IMG/VR virus record: IMGVR_UViG_3300009107_000034
Coordinates: 1 to 20,097 of that record
DNA length: 20,097 bases
Source: a virus
Strand: one strand, 5' to 3'
The notes beneath the pieces were generated by a model, which worked only from the letters and a program-made list of their open reading frames with translations, was not told the origin of the DNA and searched no databases. Both the position numbers and the translations under genes were made by a program. Every line of letters starts with the position of its first letter. The first letter of the stretch is position 1. This document shows, in pieces, positions 10,501 through 15,524 of the stretch.

Positions 10501-11886
10501 ATTGTTCAGGAAGATCCGGTCATCCATTCTCAGGAACTCGATCACATCGAAATGATGATGAACGCACTTCAGCGTAAACCCATCGATGGTGGCAGCCGGT
10601 TCTTTGAGCCCCAACATAACTTATCGAAGAAGGCGCGCAACTTCACCGCAGTCACATTGCTTGGATGGACGGCACTGACGTCTACCACTGACCCGGTGCT
10701 GCCTCTAATCCGTTCGGGATCAATTAAGGCTTGGCTCCGAGGAATGCGTGACTGGGCCAAAAACCCGAACTACCGGGACATGATGCGCGAATCCGGCATA
10801 GCCATCGAGAACCTCGTGCATGAGCGACTGGTTCACCAGTACGGTGTGGACGGATCGAAACTTGCAACATCTTTCTTCAATGCAACGATGCTGACTCCGT
10901 GGACTCAGATGCAACGAGAGTGGGCAGGATTGGTCGGATACAACTGGTTCAAGGCCGAGCAGAAAAATTACTTCCAATACGGCAAAGATAGTCGACGAGG
11001 TAAGAGAGCGTTTCGTGTTTTGAAATCGTACGGCCTCGAGCATCTGATGAAAGATGGCGCCTACCAGCTCGATACACCGAACGATATCGGCTCAGACGAC
11101 GCTCTAAAGATGTCGCTGATTAAATTTGCTAACCAGTCCATCTACGCCCCCAACCCGAACGACATCCCAATGTGGGGTCAAACACCGATCGGGGCTATGG
11201 TGTTCCAGTTAAAGTCATTCCCGATGATGATGGGCCGTATGGTCGGTGGACGTAATGAAACCACGGGGATCATTCAGGAATTCAAAGCCGGGAACAAAAC
11301 CCCCCTGCTCTATTTCGCGGCGATTGCCCCGTGGTTTGGTGCCGGATCACTGGCAGCCAAGGATTACGCGCAATTCCGTGGTGGCGATACCGAACGCGAG
11401 TCAGCCCTTCGAGAGCGATCTCTTAACAAGTCACTCGACTCGATCGGCTTGGAAGAATTAGCAGAGACGCTCGGCTATGATCCGCGCCTCCATCCAGACA
11501 TGGACGCATGGCTCGGCAACTACGTTGAAGGCTTCGGGCATCTGGGTGGCTTGTCGTTACTCGGTGAGTTGATGCACAGCGCTGCTGCCAACGCAGACAA
11601 CGGGCAGTACGGCGTGAACAGAATCATGTCGGCACTCCTTGGCCCCAGCTTCAGTCACACACAAGGAGCGATTGAAGTATTCCAGGGCGCTCACTCGATG
11701 ATAAGGGGCGACGAAGCACCGGGGAAACGCAGGGCAGCGGCCAGACAAGTTGCCAGTCGCATCCCGATTCTTGGTGGAATCCGGGCGTTTAGGGAAGGTG
11801 TTGTGGATTCAGTCGCAGGAGAAGCGACTGCTCGGAAAAGCAAATCAAGTGGAAGTTGGGGATCTGGCTGGGGATCTAGCTGGTAA
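1576..11886 (+). CDS. Giant polyvalent / internal virion protein with zincin and ADP-ribosyltransferase-like domains
   Basis: A single uninterrupted 3436-residue frame starts at ATG with GGAG ten bases upstream. Seen in order: a helical N-terminus; glycine-rich hydrophobic segments at about 135-157 and 209-236; a Pro/Thr/Ala-rich linker at about 485-555 followed by GRPKK at 556; long charged helical stretches; HEVGH at 1444-1448 with a possible third ligand in GEFFA (E1502), a gluzincin-like arrangement; a very basic helical patch at about 1745-1795; an ADP-ribosyltransferase-like region from FWHGT (H2230) through GPGFY (Y2259) to DQSQVK (Q2509); then helical regions with YFPQIW (2740) and VFQLKSF (3209-3215); and a Trp/Gly/Ser tail (3422-3436). 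These domains match the 'polyvalent protein' architecture described for phages and conjugative elements (MPTase-PolyVal and ART-PolyVal types). The expected role is to be packaged, ejected with DNA, and to process itself and modify host targets early. No RNA polymerase motif set is evident. Domain calls rest on motifs, not searches. Confidence 0.85.
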   Translation: MPTLNELIAQQSNINENSDQWDYDVESIDKSKVLSDPRVLADMRRLFEVEGGKFDSDEDMVNYWYRLQSGGDTNLLLAGRLLAEASNDDQEMKRIKSRLARVRQHMPGPGEEGHPGWWEWTRGYVGNALWDITNFGGIGLAAKGIRGAALAGKIAKGKTATSAIGKKRMAQVGALEAGISGGQEAALNTMGQLRDIEIGVQDEFDYGELGLATGFGVLIGGVIGGAISGGATWFVGTRALSNIQKLRSAGWRDEDIAQLGEQQFKEAWQQSLPAPHIERTVPGDTIGMFNDPSMFEDGVPSGRPLTEEEVENLDRAPHYGSDTMSEEELALGAGIEPTRSPDSGLDAEERLLAEQRRQVEEELVDLRLSAEGSGPESTLWDQIQEAATRLSNIRKLQNWKARILREQAEIDAMLASNDPKRIEIGRIRTIDNAKTRAEYETLLRRVALDPSELDQLDQTLDQPSFLQSAETSWGADNLNAGQVIDPAGPPKPPEQVGPPKPSEPEPSSDAAAIGARGEPLPDTAPTTDATPTADTAPTTGDTATTTADAEPAQTKGRPKKLKDTHRQYLLENNIVTEQQLEKTRPQRLAYKLAQHAGLGVKRPDGSNKTTEEILAEFDEWKTKADEDAASVEANETPVGETAASSAPKSAEDALVALSTEMILANPDSFLDRTIVFNRIEQNGLPKDVQDAMKDQWLTIMNQEPKSHHFLEGLNDEDAKWINREVGKRWKQIEQNATPMLMANPAMKEMYGSVDGFLKAARVRLEQQVRADYLEGKIGPRKRKKSATQTAIDKVEGSLGPRTDEQKTSAEIIAENLRIAREAKAQRDLERAVPQEAAPDEGTKTTARLTGEAQERGIQGETEARAYADLTGTKSPIKFRATGTERLSDTKRVDTENVDARRQREEAIEDAKSRADKGDAQATEELLELQKMGERVFKPAFAKKGQEAWYDPTTGRVFSNRNNINVANKIAEDVDLGPKVTPDAAHNAAAERRRVTLAEAIKNIKAKIDRNALLTEKEAVAYPEMQDELARLEARLGPKQEKSPDKTPEQVDDAELIYDEDGLESAVTPDEAGATVVQTGRRQVTNEDGDVEILDSVARTPEEHTVAITRAFQDYQESGNPQTLQDAIKRINEEFALEGTSIAIPEPSVQPGVRKGDRVVAIVKRDSDLSERKSKRVISQNQIAAGKGYRDLLGNAKEEDWIVGSVPRGISASDPNFAKHFVPDTPDDAPAIAKIPEGQPGSDQTSIDTFAAQTFELFSTPKTGGRVVTGPFSDIYEKILQVGTKYSEYFDNAAYKDGRIVITGSNLDRVILDLGHGFPESKKGGFAKTIDEHRDRVTMLETMLEVRRQLAPNGIRRQDEDLTQATDRLVNNIFSESDEATKTVARSVLQKLSIAYKLSPSGAPGRAPIIQANQDGGFGFAHGKNTIEVGDLGNGYAPNAGRLIHEVGHWAWDNILTDADKIEYLQMFNRYYNEDGSLNLAALEGRTIDNALIRTNALEGPGEFFASQLERWATQNVYRNEIGNETFWVRMVNYMKAIFDRYMDGRRIDPEMERLFKKILPANEARAAALRGPTTRAGTRAGQAIMNRAWALDDIMERLEGSLEGEDIEQSLFVPVELMHYLYSIGGGADGKNPLNAVAPIKSEIARASRELKDALNIPEGINFDRSIEVLSDIDPSSMEFVRRTELVRRLLDEGIVAEQPNVPMRPIRDIVEDIRQRLAKKFYNTEGEHYRTDNMPPSVKKYAYKNANGDYRAPGRKGGGRGRKYAAAAKQREKRKERVAKDLEKAQNMVAKDNGAPPVNSPSLKTLSDDELLTLWEQHSTGKFGKQIANEYGARVAARPLPVDPVEIPNEVFEMNTKDLLVAGRDAWRAGDSGRLHQVLYEYGRRAHNKNNPDNKIQAVRSKHVIDIMTRELADTVGDEANDGIPASARANVREILTQFSNRNPARQVAERRIMYRLLALAGRTQPGPEHENLVTNGDIYRLADFTGAERPKPRHPDSVFTDFGDPEFQSLRRSIREIVVGLQGSNKVAKGRGHVKSITDTLGHVIHSGILSEEDVTAVMKAYRPISRTDDMLRQKQNYNATGQLAKFERRTYADEERDDALHWFAFDTARLLNNSGSQISDPHLVNIQDRTIEGLAYVLNGQIKSKELKAKFPMLDAFGDMFAPLRVGGKHPLLDTLGRRTAIPQEYSVEYVGQLLESMTPQRFDAVMSFVGRGIGRASDSSPVVFWHGTASGPIEATPEFKVNMSDSGSVWGPGFYVTYGENARKAATFYASGAVSSRSYEFRIRDALEKGALTDKEAEEMLGVALDLLDARNVIRHNNALLRRIEQEITYEDPSMTFEDLNKNSRIARSIRESKEYMRVAGDVERFAQDMLREHGIGDDPHMIPMVAHINHPVDFRDARSYDMNSPLIREIVELGSTMGVLDSFALRRIDANFSRPLNGSDTYKALVDAFHANQNSLGKRHAKELLAKFLKDELGYDGMTYTHGFVDHNGDETLFDGAVVWDQSQVKALTAKEFDGTSDVFSQHVIQPRADVVDGVTPNGILMSAHIADARARNNAMNFSAIGNSLEEGGTSPRLVDTMRNMLKGKKATDSDIREVRKVARGLQLRTNSSRIRAWGGNWFADWVAPVEGTGYYESHHIMLAGKIMPIIKRLNDATSGHNVKGAMKRWMSKSNPLSKNMTAEEEKIAKALRRAPGNKYEKSLTPAGRETLAMIRGMFADEINEMEKAGIITGRIENYFPQIWSTEKIRRNMDDFRRGMARYFVHEAQDRGETLSMSDALHRADGMTETLLLEDGINLPPAGGGSRDKVTDHIDYQRLIRLDQYPEMVDALEPFLENNLRDVLVKYLDGTTSRLLFHNKFGVKNHGFYAYKKVIQEGEEGIIDLLVSDSIKMRPIKGRVGGEAVVEHANFKHRVINAPYSAESRNDAAVAVRQAMDLYRNRGALAAKKYLDDLSEEPNPEWGKRVDAIVAAMKIVQEDPVIHSQELDHIEMMMNALQRKPIDGGSRFFEPQHNLSKKARNFTAVTLLGWTALTSTTDPVLPLIRSGSIKAWLRGMRDWAKNPNYRDMMRESGIAIENLVHERLVHQYGVDGSKLATSFFNATMLTPWTQMQREWAGLVGYNWFKAEQKNYFQYGKDSRRGKRAFRVLKSYGLEHLMKDGAYQLDTPNDIGSDDALKMSLIKFANQSIYAPNPNDIPMWGQTPIGAMVFQLKSFPMMMGRMVGGRNETTGIIQEFKAGNKTPLLYFAAIAPWFGAGSLAAKDYAQFRGGDTERESALRERSLNKSLDSIGLEELAETLGYDPRLHPDMDAWLGNYVEGFGHLGGLSLLGELMHSAAANADNGQYGVNRIMSALLGPSFSHTQGAIEVFQGAHSMIRGDEAPGKRRAAARQVASRIPILGGIRAFREGVVDSVAGEATARKSKSSGSWGSGWGSSW
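3137..3193 (+). repeat. Direct repeat in the Pro/Thr/Ala linker of the giant gene
   Basis: A 21-base unit beginning ccgacaccgctccc occurs at 3137-3157 and again at 3173-3193, 36 bases apart, inside a longer run of accgcc-like triplets up to about 3225. It encodes repeated DTAPTT-like peptides in a low-complexity interdomain linker (about residues 520-550). Such repeats can change in copy number by slippage without breaking the frame. Confidence 0.7.
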
Positions 11887-12130
11887 TCTCGTCTGAGCCC
11901 ATCTCTTCCCTGAGCTCTATCGTAAGACGAGCTGACAGAAACGCCGGGGTGCCCTGCCCCATCCACGCTCCTATGACGTTGAACTCAAAGTATTCGATCG
12001 CTTCTTCGAAGGCCATGCCATCGGCTTCAAGCAGTTCAATACACTTCTCTTCGTCCAGCAAGATAAACGTGTCTGAGAATCGGCGGACAACGCCGATGAC
12101 TGCGGACTCAAACCCATCAGGCACTAGCAT
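11876..12130 (-). CDS. Conserved small phage protein, function unknown
   Basis: 84 residues beginning MLVPDGFESAVIGVVRR. I chose ATG 12130 because GGGAG lies ten bases upstream. The longer ATG at 12160 has its AGGAG only one base away, which is too close. The protein contains a CIELLEADGMAFEEAIEYFEFNVIG core that resembles a small acidic family I associate with phage replication regions; no function is established. It is the last gene of the minus-strand recombination operon. It overlaps the previous gene's end by 14 bases and runs 11 bases into the convergent 3' end of the giant gene, with no intrinsic terminator evident between them. Confidence 0.7.
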   Translation of the reverse strand: MLVPDGFESAVIGVVRRFSDTFILLDEEKCIELLEADGMAFEEAIEYFEFNVIGAWMGQGTPAFLSARLTIELREEMGSDEITS

Positions 12131-12314
12131 TCGTGTTGTGCTCCCGTAGCCAGTCTGCATACTCCTCTAACGTCAGCCCAAATTTCTTGTCGAACCACCT
12201 GGCCCAACTAATGCCGGAGGGCGTTCGTTCGAACCGTCTTTTCCAGGCGTATCTCGCAGCATGGTGCCGTAACTGTAGTTGATCCTGTTGATATTTCTGT
12301 TTATCGAAGGCCAC
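12117..12314 (-). CDS. Small basic hypothetical protein
   Basis: About 65 residues, rich in Arg, Lys, Gln, Tyr and Trp (HHAARYAWKRRFERTPSG, then WARWFDKKFGLTLEEYADWLREH). I recognise no domain. The start is uncertain: there is no ATG in frame at the beginning. GTG 12314 and TTG 12326 both lie inside the end of the preceding gene, and neither has a clear Shine-Dalgarno site. Translation may depend on coupling to the upstream gene, whose TAA is at 12301. The frame is kept as a gene because it fills the operon with no gap and its composition is protein-like. A small nucleic-acid-binding role is possible from charge but unsupported. Confidence 0.55.
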   Translation of the reverse strand: MAFDKQKYQQDQLQLRHHAARYAWKRRFERTPSGISWARWFDKKFGLTLEEYADWLREHNTNASA

Positions 12315-12603
12315 ACTTAGCAACAATCAGTGCCCAGGCTTCACGCGCCGGGGCTTCTCTTATATCTGCATCTGCTTTCAAGTCAGCAAGTTGGTTCTCC
12401 AACTCTTCTTTATGTTTGAGCAAGTGTCTGACCTTGTCCTGCGCCTTCTTCACCTGACCTTCGTTGTCTCCGAACATAAGCCATTGCAATCTGGCGCGAA
12501 CACTGCTGATTTCGATGTCAATCTTGTTCAACTGTTTCTTCTTATCCCTGTAGGCAATAACGGCTGTCTGCCATTTATCGATCAATTCTTCTGTGTTTTT
12601 CAT
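12301..12603 (-). CDS. Coiled-coil hypothetical protein
   Basis: 100 residues from ATG 12603. The start forms an ATGA overlap with the stop of the nuclease gene and has TTGGAG seven bases upstream, so it is clearly coupled. A longer TTG start at 12642 is unnecessary. Nearly the whole chain is charged heptad-like helix (KKKQLNKIDIEISSVRARL, then VKKAQDKVRHLLKHKEELENQLADLKA), predicting a coiled-coil dimer or an accessory subunit. I see no catalytic motif. Position directly behind the nuclease suggests a partner of the recombination enzymes, which is inference only. Confidence 0.7.
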   Translation of the reverse strand: MKNTEELIDKWQTAVIAYRDKKKQLNKIDIEISSVRARLQWLMFGDNEGQVKKAQDKVRHLLKHKEELENQLADLKADADIREAPAREAWALIVAKCGLR

Positions 12604-13418
12604 TCGAGCTCCAAGGGGTAGTAAGCGTTGTACTGTCCGCAAGTTGCTTCAGCAGGTTCATCGTGAAGTAAGCACCACCATTTTTTAAAATGGTTTGGCT
12701 TGTCCACGGGCACTGCATTTTCGCAGGTAACGCAGGTCTTAGGAATATCCGCCTCAGACGGATTCCAGCATACCTGCTGCCTGAAACACATTCGACATCT
12801 CCAATCGTCTGACGATCTCGAGATCTTCCTTGCCTGGTTGCGCATCACGACTTCGATGCGATGCTGCATATTCGAAAAAACGAATGGGTCAAAGTCGATG
12901 TACTCCGCATGGTACTCGGACGTGTTCTTGTTATATGCGATGAAAAACGATCGCTCGAAATTTCCCAGCCCCATCATCAACTGGCACTGAGCCACGTATT
13001 TGGGGTGACTCTTTGCGACCCCATGCTTCTTAAACTTCTTCCAATTAGAGTCATTCATGCTTTTGACTTCTAACAAAAGCAGCTCTTCATCAATGACGAC
13101 TCGACCATCCATGTGAGCACGAACGTGGCCACCGTGATCGGTTAATTCATATTGCCGTCCAGTGATGTTGTCTTTCTCAAAAACATCCAGACCTGCTGTC
13201 TTCATGTCGGCAACGACAATGTCTTCAATCTTGTGCCCAAGCAAAAAGATTCGCTTAAGTTTCGGGCTTATCGGATCTTCTGGGAAGCCTCGCAACGAGT
13301 ACGCCAGATATGCCTCACACTCATTTCCAATAATCGAAGCGCCAATATATTGGCGAGGGGCTGACTCCTGATGTCGATCCCAGGCATTGAAATTTTCGAG
13401 AATGTCTTTGATCAACAT
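12600..13418 (-). CDS. Cas4/AddB-like PD-(D/E)XK nuclease with Fe-S-type cysteines
   Basis: 272 residues. Nuclease motifs are visible in order: GHKIED (H62, E65), HMDGRV (D104), LEVKS (E117, K119) and KYVAQCQ (Q144), the usual layout of RecB-family exonucleases. An early cysteine (C34 in NECEAY) plus C208-x2-C211-x5-C217 matches the four-cysteine iron-sulfur arrangement of Cas4 and AddB. A further set C229-x2-C232, C249 and C260 (with H252) looks like an additional metal-binding C-terminal module. In phages such enzymes resect DNA ends for single-strand annealing recombination, which fits the adjacent DUF669-like and RecA-like genes. ATG 13418 sits directly on the U-tract of an intrinsic terminator and has no Shine-Dalgarno site of its own, so expression probably needs read-through and re-initiation. 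It is not next to any CRISPR array. Confidence 0.85.
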   Translation of the reverse strand: MLIKDILENFNAWDRHQESAPRQYIGASIIGNECEAYLAYSLRGFPEDPISPKLKRIFLLGHKIEDIVVADMKTAGLDVFEKDNITGRQYELTDHGGHVRAHMDGRVVIDEELLLLEVKSMNDSNWKKFKKHGVAKSHPKYVAQCQLMMGLGNFERSFFIAYNKNTSEYHAEYIDFDPFVFSNMQHRIEVVMRNQARKISRSSDDWRCRMCFRQQVCWNPSEADIPKTCVTCENAVPVDKPNHFKKWWCLLHDEPAEATCGQYNAYYPLELE

Positions 13419-13447
13419 AAAAAAAGGGGGGCGGTTTCCCGCCCCCC
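13419..13447 (-). terminator. Intrinsic terminator between ssDNA-binding and nuclease genes
   Basis: On the minus strand a perfect 9-bp stem GGGGGGCGG / CCGCCCCCC closes on a GAAA tetraloop (GNRA type) and is followed by seven T residues. It begins five bases after the stop of the DUF669-like gene. The T-run ends exactly at the ATG of the nuclease gene. It should end most transcripts and leave the downstream genes to read-through. Confidence 0.9.
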
Positions 13448-13452
13448 AGTGG

Positions 13453-13962
13453 TCAGGCGAAATTCAACTCGTCGTTAAAGAGATGCGAGTCATCATCGGG
13501 TGAGGAGGAGGCACCCGAAGATGTGGGAGGCACCGCACCATTCGCCTGATAGTATGTCTTCACCTCGCGCTTAGGCCCATACACATTGCCTGTTCGGGGA
13601 TCTTTGCGTTCCTTGCTCATCCCGACCGACACACCAACACGCAATCCAGACAGTGTCGATATATCTCCGGGCTTATTGGGGTTGTCGTGACCCCCGAACT
13701 CGAGGATGGCCTTCAGTTTTTCCCGGCCAATTTTTTGAGCGATATCGCTTTCATTCTGGATGTTCAGCCAGTCGGTGATGGTGCCAGATCCACCTTCATC
13801 TCGGAACTCAACCTTCAGTTGTCGCCCCCGACCGCTCTTGGTCTTCACGATTTCGGCGTTAATCACCGAACAGTTGTAGTTGCCGGGTTCGAGGATCGCA
13901 CTACCACCACGAACATCAACATTACCCAAATCTAAATCCGCAAAGCCTGTCCACTCACTCAT
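13453..13962 (-). CDS. DUF669-like single-stranded DNA-binding protein
   Basis: 169 residues from ATG 13962, in an ATGA overlap with the preceding ATPase gene and with AGGAG eight bases upstream. The chain has the pattern of the phage DUF669 family: a start with LEPGNYNCSVINAEIVKTKSG, then LKVEFRDEGGSGTITDWLNIQN, then IGREKLKAILEFGG and LSGLRVGVSVG. It ends in a Ser/Pro-rich linker and an acidic tail (DDDSHLFNDELNF), typical of SSB-type proteins that recruit partners through the C-terminus. The expected role is to coat ssDNA during replication and annealing. It lies between the Sak4-like ATPase and the nuclease, a common phage order. A strong terminator follows directly, so it is probably made in greater amount than the genes behind it. 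Confidence 0.8.
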   Translation of the reverse strand: MSEWTGFADLDLGNVDVRGGSAILEPGNYNCSVINAEIVKTKSGRGRQLKVEFRDEGGSGTITDWLNIQNESDIAQKIGREKLKAILEFGGHDNPNKPGDISTLSGLRVGVSVGMSKERKDPRTGNVYGPKREVKTYYQANGAVPPTSSGASSSPDDDSHLFNDELNFA

Positions 13963-14777
13963 GATTTCTTCTCCTGTTTCTGTTTCTGCGCCTCAGCTTT
14001 GGCGCGTTTTGCCGTCTCAACCCACTTCCCATATTCGTTGTCGTCCATAGACATACGATCGAACAGGGATATGATGTTGTCGCACCGCTCAACTGGCCGA
14101 AGCCGATTGCGCGGATCGCGAACTTTTCCGTGCCACCCCTTTACTTCTTCAGTGATGATGAAGCGCTCGATATGCACATGCGGTGGGTCGCCCGTCGTTC
14201 GGCGAATCCCGCACAACACATGATCGAATAGCGCTGGCACCTGCTTTGCCACCTTCTTTGATTTGAGCAGTGGCCAGTAATGCGTCTGGTCATTGTCGTC
14301 TTGCTCTTCAGCAGCAAGCGCAGTGATATAAATGTGCATGGGCAGATCACGCACATACTTCATGGCTCCAATAATTTGGGTACTGTGCGCCCCGTACTTC
14401 TCGAAACCGTTGCTGCCAAATTCTTCTTCGGCCCACGCCATACATCGATCAGACAGTTCGGTAAGACTATCAATACAGAGCCACTTGTACTTCTGTTTTT
14501 TGAAGTCGGGGGTATTCATCATCTTGATAATCCCCTTGAATGAATAGATCCCCTGCTCAGGATCGTTGACCCCGTCCCACGACGAGAAGTCCAGGTAGTC
14601 GATGCCACAGTCCTCGATCGACTTAAGCCCCGCTTCACCACTAATGATGAACCCCGGCCCCAATGACTCTTGAAGGTATCGGCATTGATAAGTCTTGCCG
14701 AACCCATGATGCGCCACTAACAATGTCTTGCTTGCTGACGCCACAGAACCGTCATTCGCTTTCTTCGGTTTGAACAT
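13959..14777 (-). CDS. Sak4-like RecA-fold ATPase (phage recombinase/annealing mediator)
   Basis: 272 residues from ATG 14777 with GGAGG five bases upstream. The Walker A loop reads AHHGFGKT (22-29); K28 and T29 are present, but the first conserved Gly is Ala. Walker B is in KWLCIDS (D103), followed by a LTELSDR helix and IYITALAAEEQDD, a sensor-like strand. The C-terminus is a Lys/Gln/Glu tail. Size and motif order fit the AAA_24/Sak4 family of short RecA-like phage ATPases, which work with an SSB and a nuclease in single-strand annealing. It overlaps the preceding gene by 26 bases and the following one by ATGA. A distant RecA-like repair ATPase would look similar. Confidence 0.82.
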   Translation of the reverse strand: MFKPKKANDGSVASASKTLLVAHHGFGKTYQCRYLQESLGPGFIISGEAGLKSIEDCGIDYLDFSSWDGVNDPEQGIYSFKGIIKMMNTPDFKKQKYKWLCIDSLTELSDRCMAWAEEEFGSNGFEKYGAHSTQIIGAMKYVRDLPMHIYITALAAEEQDDNDQTHYWPLLKSKKVAKQVPALFDHVLCGIRRTTGDPPHVHIERFIITEEVKGWHGKVRDPRNRLRPVERCDNIISLFDRMSMDDNEYGKWVETAKRAKAEAQKQKQEKKS

Positions 14778-15195
14778 TTTTCCCTCCCACTTCTTGGACG
14801 GACACTTTCGCCCCGCCCCGTGTTATTGAAAGAGCATCAGTGATGCCCTCCTTCTCTTCTTCATCGAGCCTCTCGTACGCCTTTCTCGATATCGAATATG
14901 TAGTTGTCACCCACTTCGGGGGCACAGGGCCGTATCGTTGTTTGAGTAACTCGGTATCCCAAGTCCATCTGGCCCCACGTTTACAACGCACGAGGTATCC
15001 GTCAAGATCCATTGACCAATCGCCAATGTCCCTCGGGAATTCCTCTTTTAGTTCTTCGTCAATCTCGCTGAGGCGCTCTTTCGCAATCTTGATTCCGCGC
15101 TCAATATTCAGACGCTCGCGACATAACTGTGCCGCAGGGCTGAGGGGTTTCTCTTCCCCCCCTCCTGGCTCAAGATAGTCCCAGTCTTTCTCCAT
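14752..15195 (-). CDS. Conserved phage protein at head of recombination operon
   Basis: 147 residues beginning MEKDWDYLEPGGG. ATG 15195 is preferred to the upstream codons because GGGGGAG lies about five bases before it, and the longer form would run over the operator candidate. After a Pro/Glu-rich N-terminus comes a coiled coil (LCRERLNIERGIKIAKERLSEIDEELKEEF). A compact region follows (DLDGYLVRCKRGARWTWDTELLKQRYG, then PPKWVTTTYSISRKAYERL), and the end is Glu-rich. Proteins of this shape are frequent beside Sak4-like genes in phages; I know of no proven function. As first gene of the minus-strand operon it is the one most directly under the divergent regulatory region at 15196-15281. Confidence 0.75.
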   Translation of the reverse strand: MEKDWDYLEPGGGEEKPLSPAAQLCRERLNIERGIKIAKERLSEIDEELKEEFPRDIGDWSMDLDGYLVRCKRGARWTWDTELLKQRYGPVPPKWVTTTYSISRKAYERLDEEEKEGITDALSITRGGAKVSVQEVGGKNVQTEESE

Positions 15196-15218
15196 GATGC
15201 TCCCCCTGATGCTCTGCG

Positions 15219-15238
15219 TCACACCTGACCGGGTGTGA
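15219..15238. promoter_or_regulatory. Near-palindromic operator candidate in divergent gap
   Basis: TCACACC at 15219-15225 is an exact inverted repeat of GGTGTGA at 15232-15238; over the 20-bp site 16 of 20 positions are symmetric. It lies in the 86-bp gap between the repressor gene (starting 15282) and the recombination operon (starting 15195). The size suits a dimeric HTH repressor, and the Cro-like protein encoded next door is the obvious candidate binder. Possible -10 elements nearby are TATACC (15261-15266, plus strand) and TATGAT (minus strand, 15256-15261), both without good -35 boxes. Confidence 0.5.
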
Positions 15239-15281
15239 TTTGGATGCGAGTAGTGTATCATATACCGAACGGAGCGCAAGC

Positions 15282-15524
15282 ATGAAACGACAAAAATTCA
15301 ACGTGGCCAGATTAGTCAAAGACATGGGGGGGGCAAGCGCCGTGGCGAATCTGCTCGGCACCCCCCGGACCGCCCCGTACCGTTGGATAAGGCATCGTTA
15401 TGTCTCGAGTCGAATGCTGGAAGCTCTGAAGTGGCATCACCCAGACTTAAAAATCGACGAATACTTTGAGGACTACGACAACGATGACAACGATGACAAC
15501 GAGCACAACCCAAACCTGCACTAA
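15282..15524 (+). CDS. Cro-like HTH transcriptional regulator
   Basis: 80 residues from ATG 15282 with GGAG seven bases upstream. Residues ~5-45 form a compact helix-turn-helix: VARLVKDMGG, then SAVANLLGTPRTAPYRWI, with a basic recognition region (RWIRHRY). The end is a very acidic repeat (DYDNDDNDDNE). Size and layout are those of phage Cro/CI-type repressors lacking a dimerisation domain. It sits between two divergent modules and beside a 20-bp near-palindrome, so control of both the recombination operon and the PrimPol-helicase is likely (inference). The 3' end overlaps the PrimPol gene by 41 bases, within a 9-bp tandem repeat. No integrase or CI-type peptidase domain is seen here, so this alone does not show a temperate lifestyle. 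Confidence 0.75.
   Translation: MKRQKFNVARLVKDMGGASAVANLLGTPRTAPYRWIRHRYVSSRMLEALKWHHPDLKIDEYFEDYDNDDNDDNEHNPNLH
15477..15503 (+). repeat. 9-bp tandem repeat spanning repressor end and PrimPol start
   Basis: Three tandem units of gacaacgat (the last is gacaacgag) lie where the repressor and PrimPol genes overlap. One frame gives the Asp/Asn tail of the repressor. The other gives Thr/Met, so the first two units each supply an ATG (15484, 15493) that can start the PrimPol. Confidence 0.85.

Noticed and set aside
11888-11931. CTCGTCT / AGACGAG inverted repeat at the giant-gene end
   Set aside because: Only seven pairs with a ~30-base loop, no T-run, and it lies inside the convergent small gene; too weak to call a terminator.
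12600-13418. Possible CRISPR-associated Cas4
   Set aside because: No repeat-spacer array or other cas gene is in the window. The neighbours are phage recombination genes, so a phage exonuclease is the better reading.
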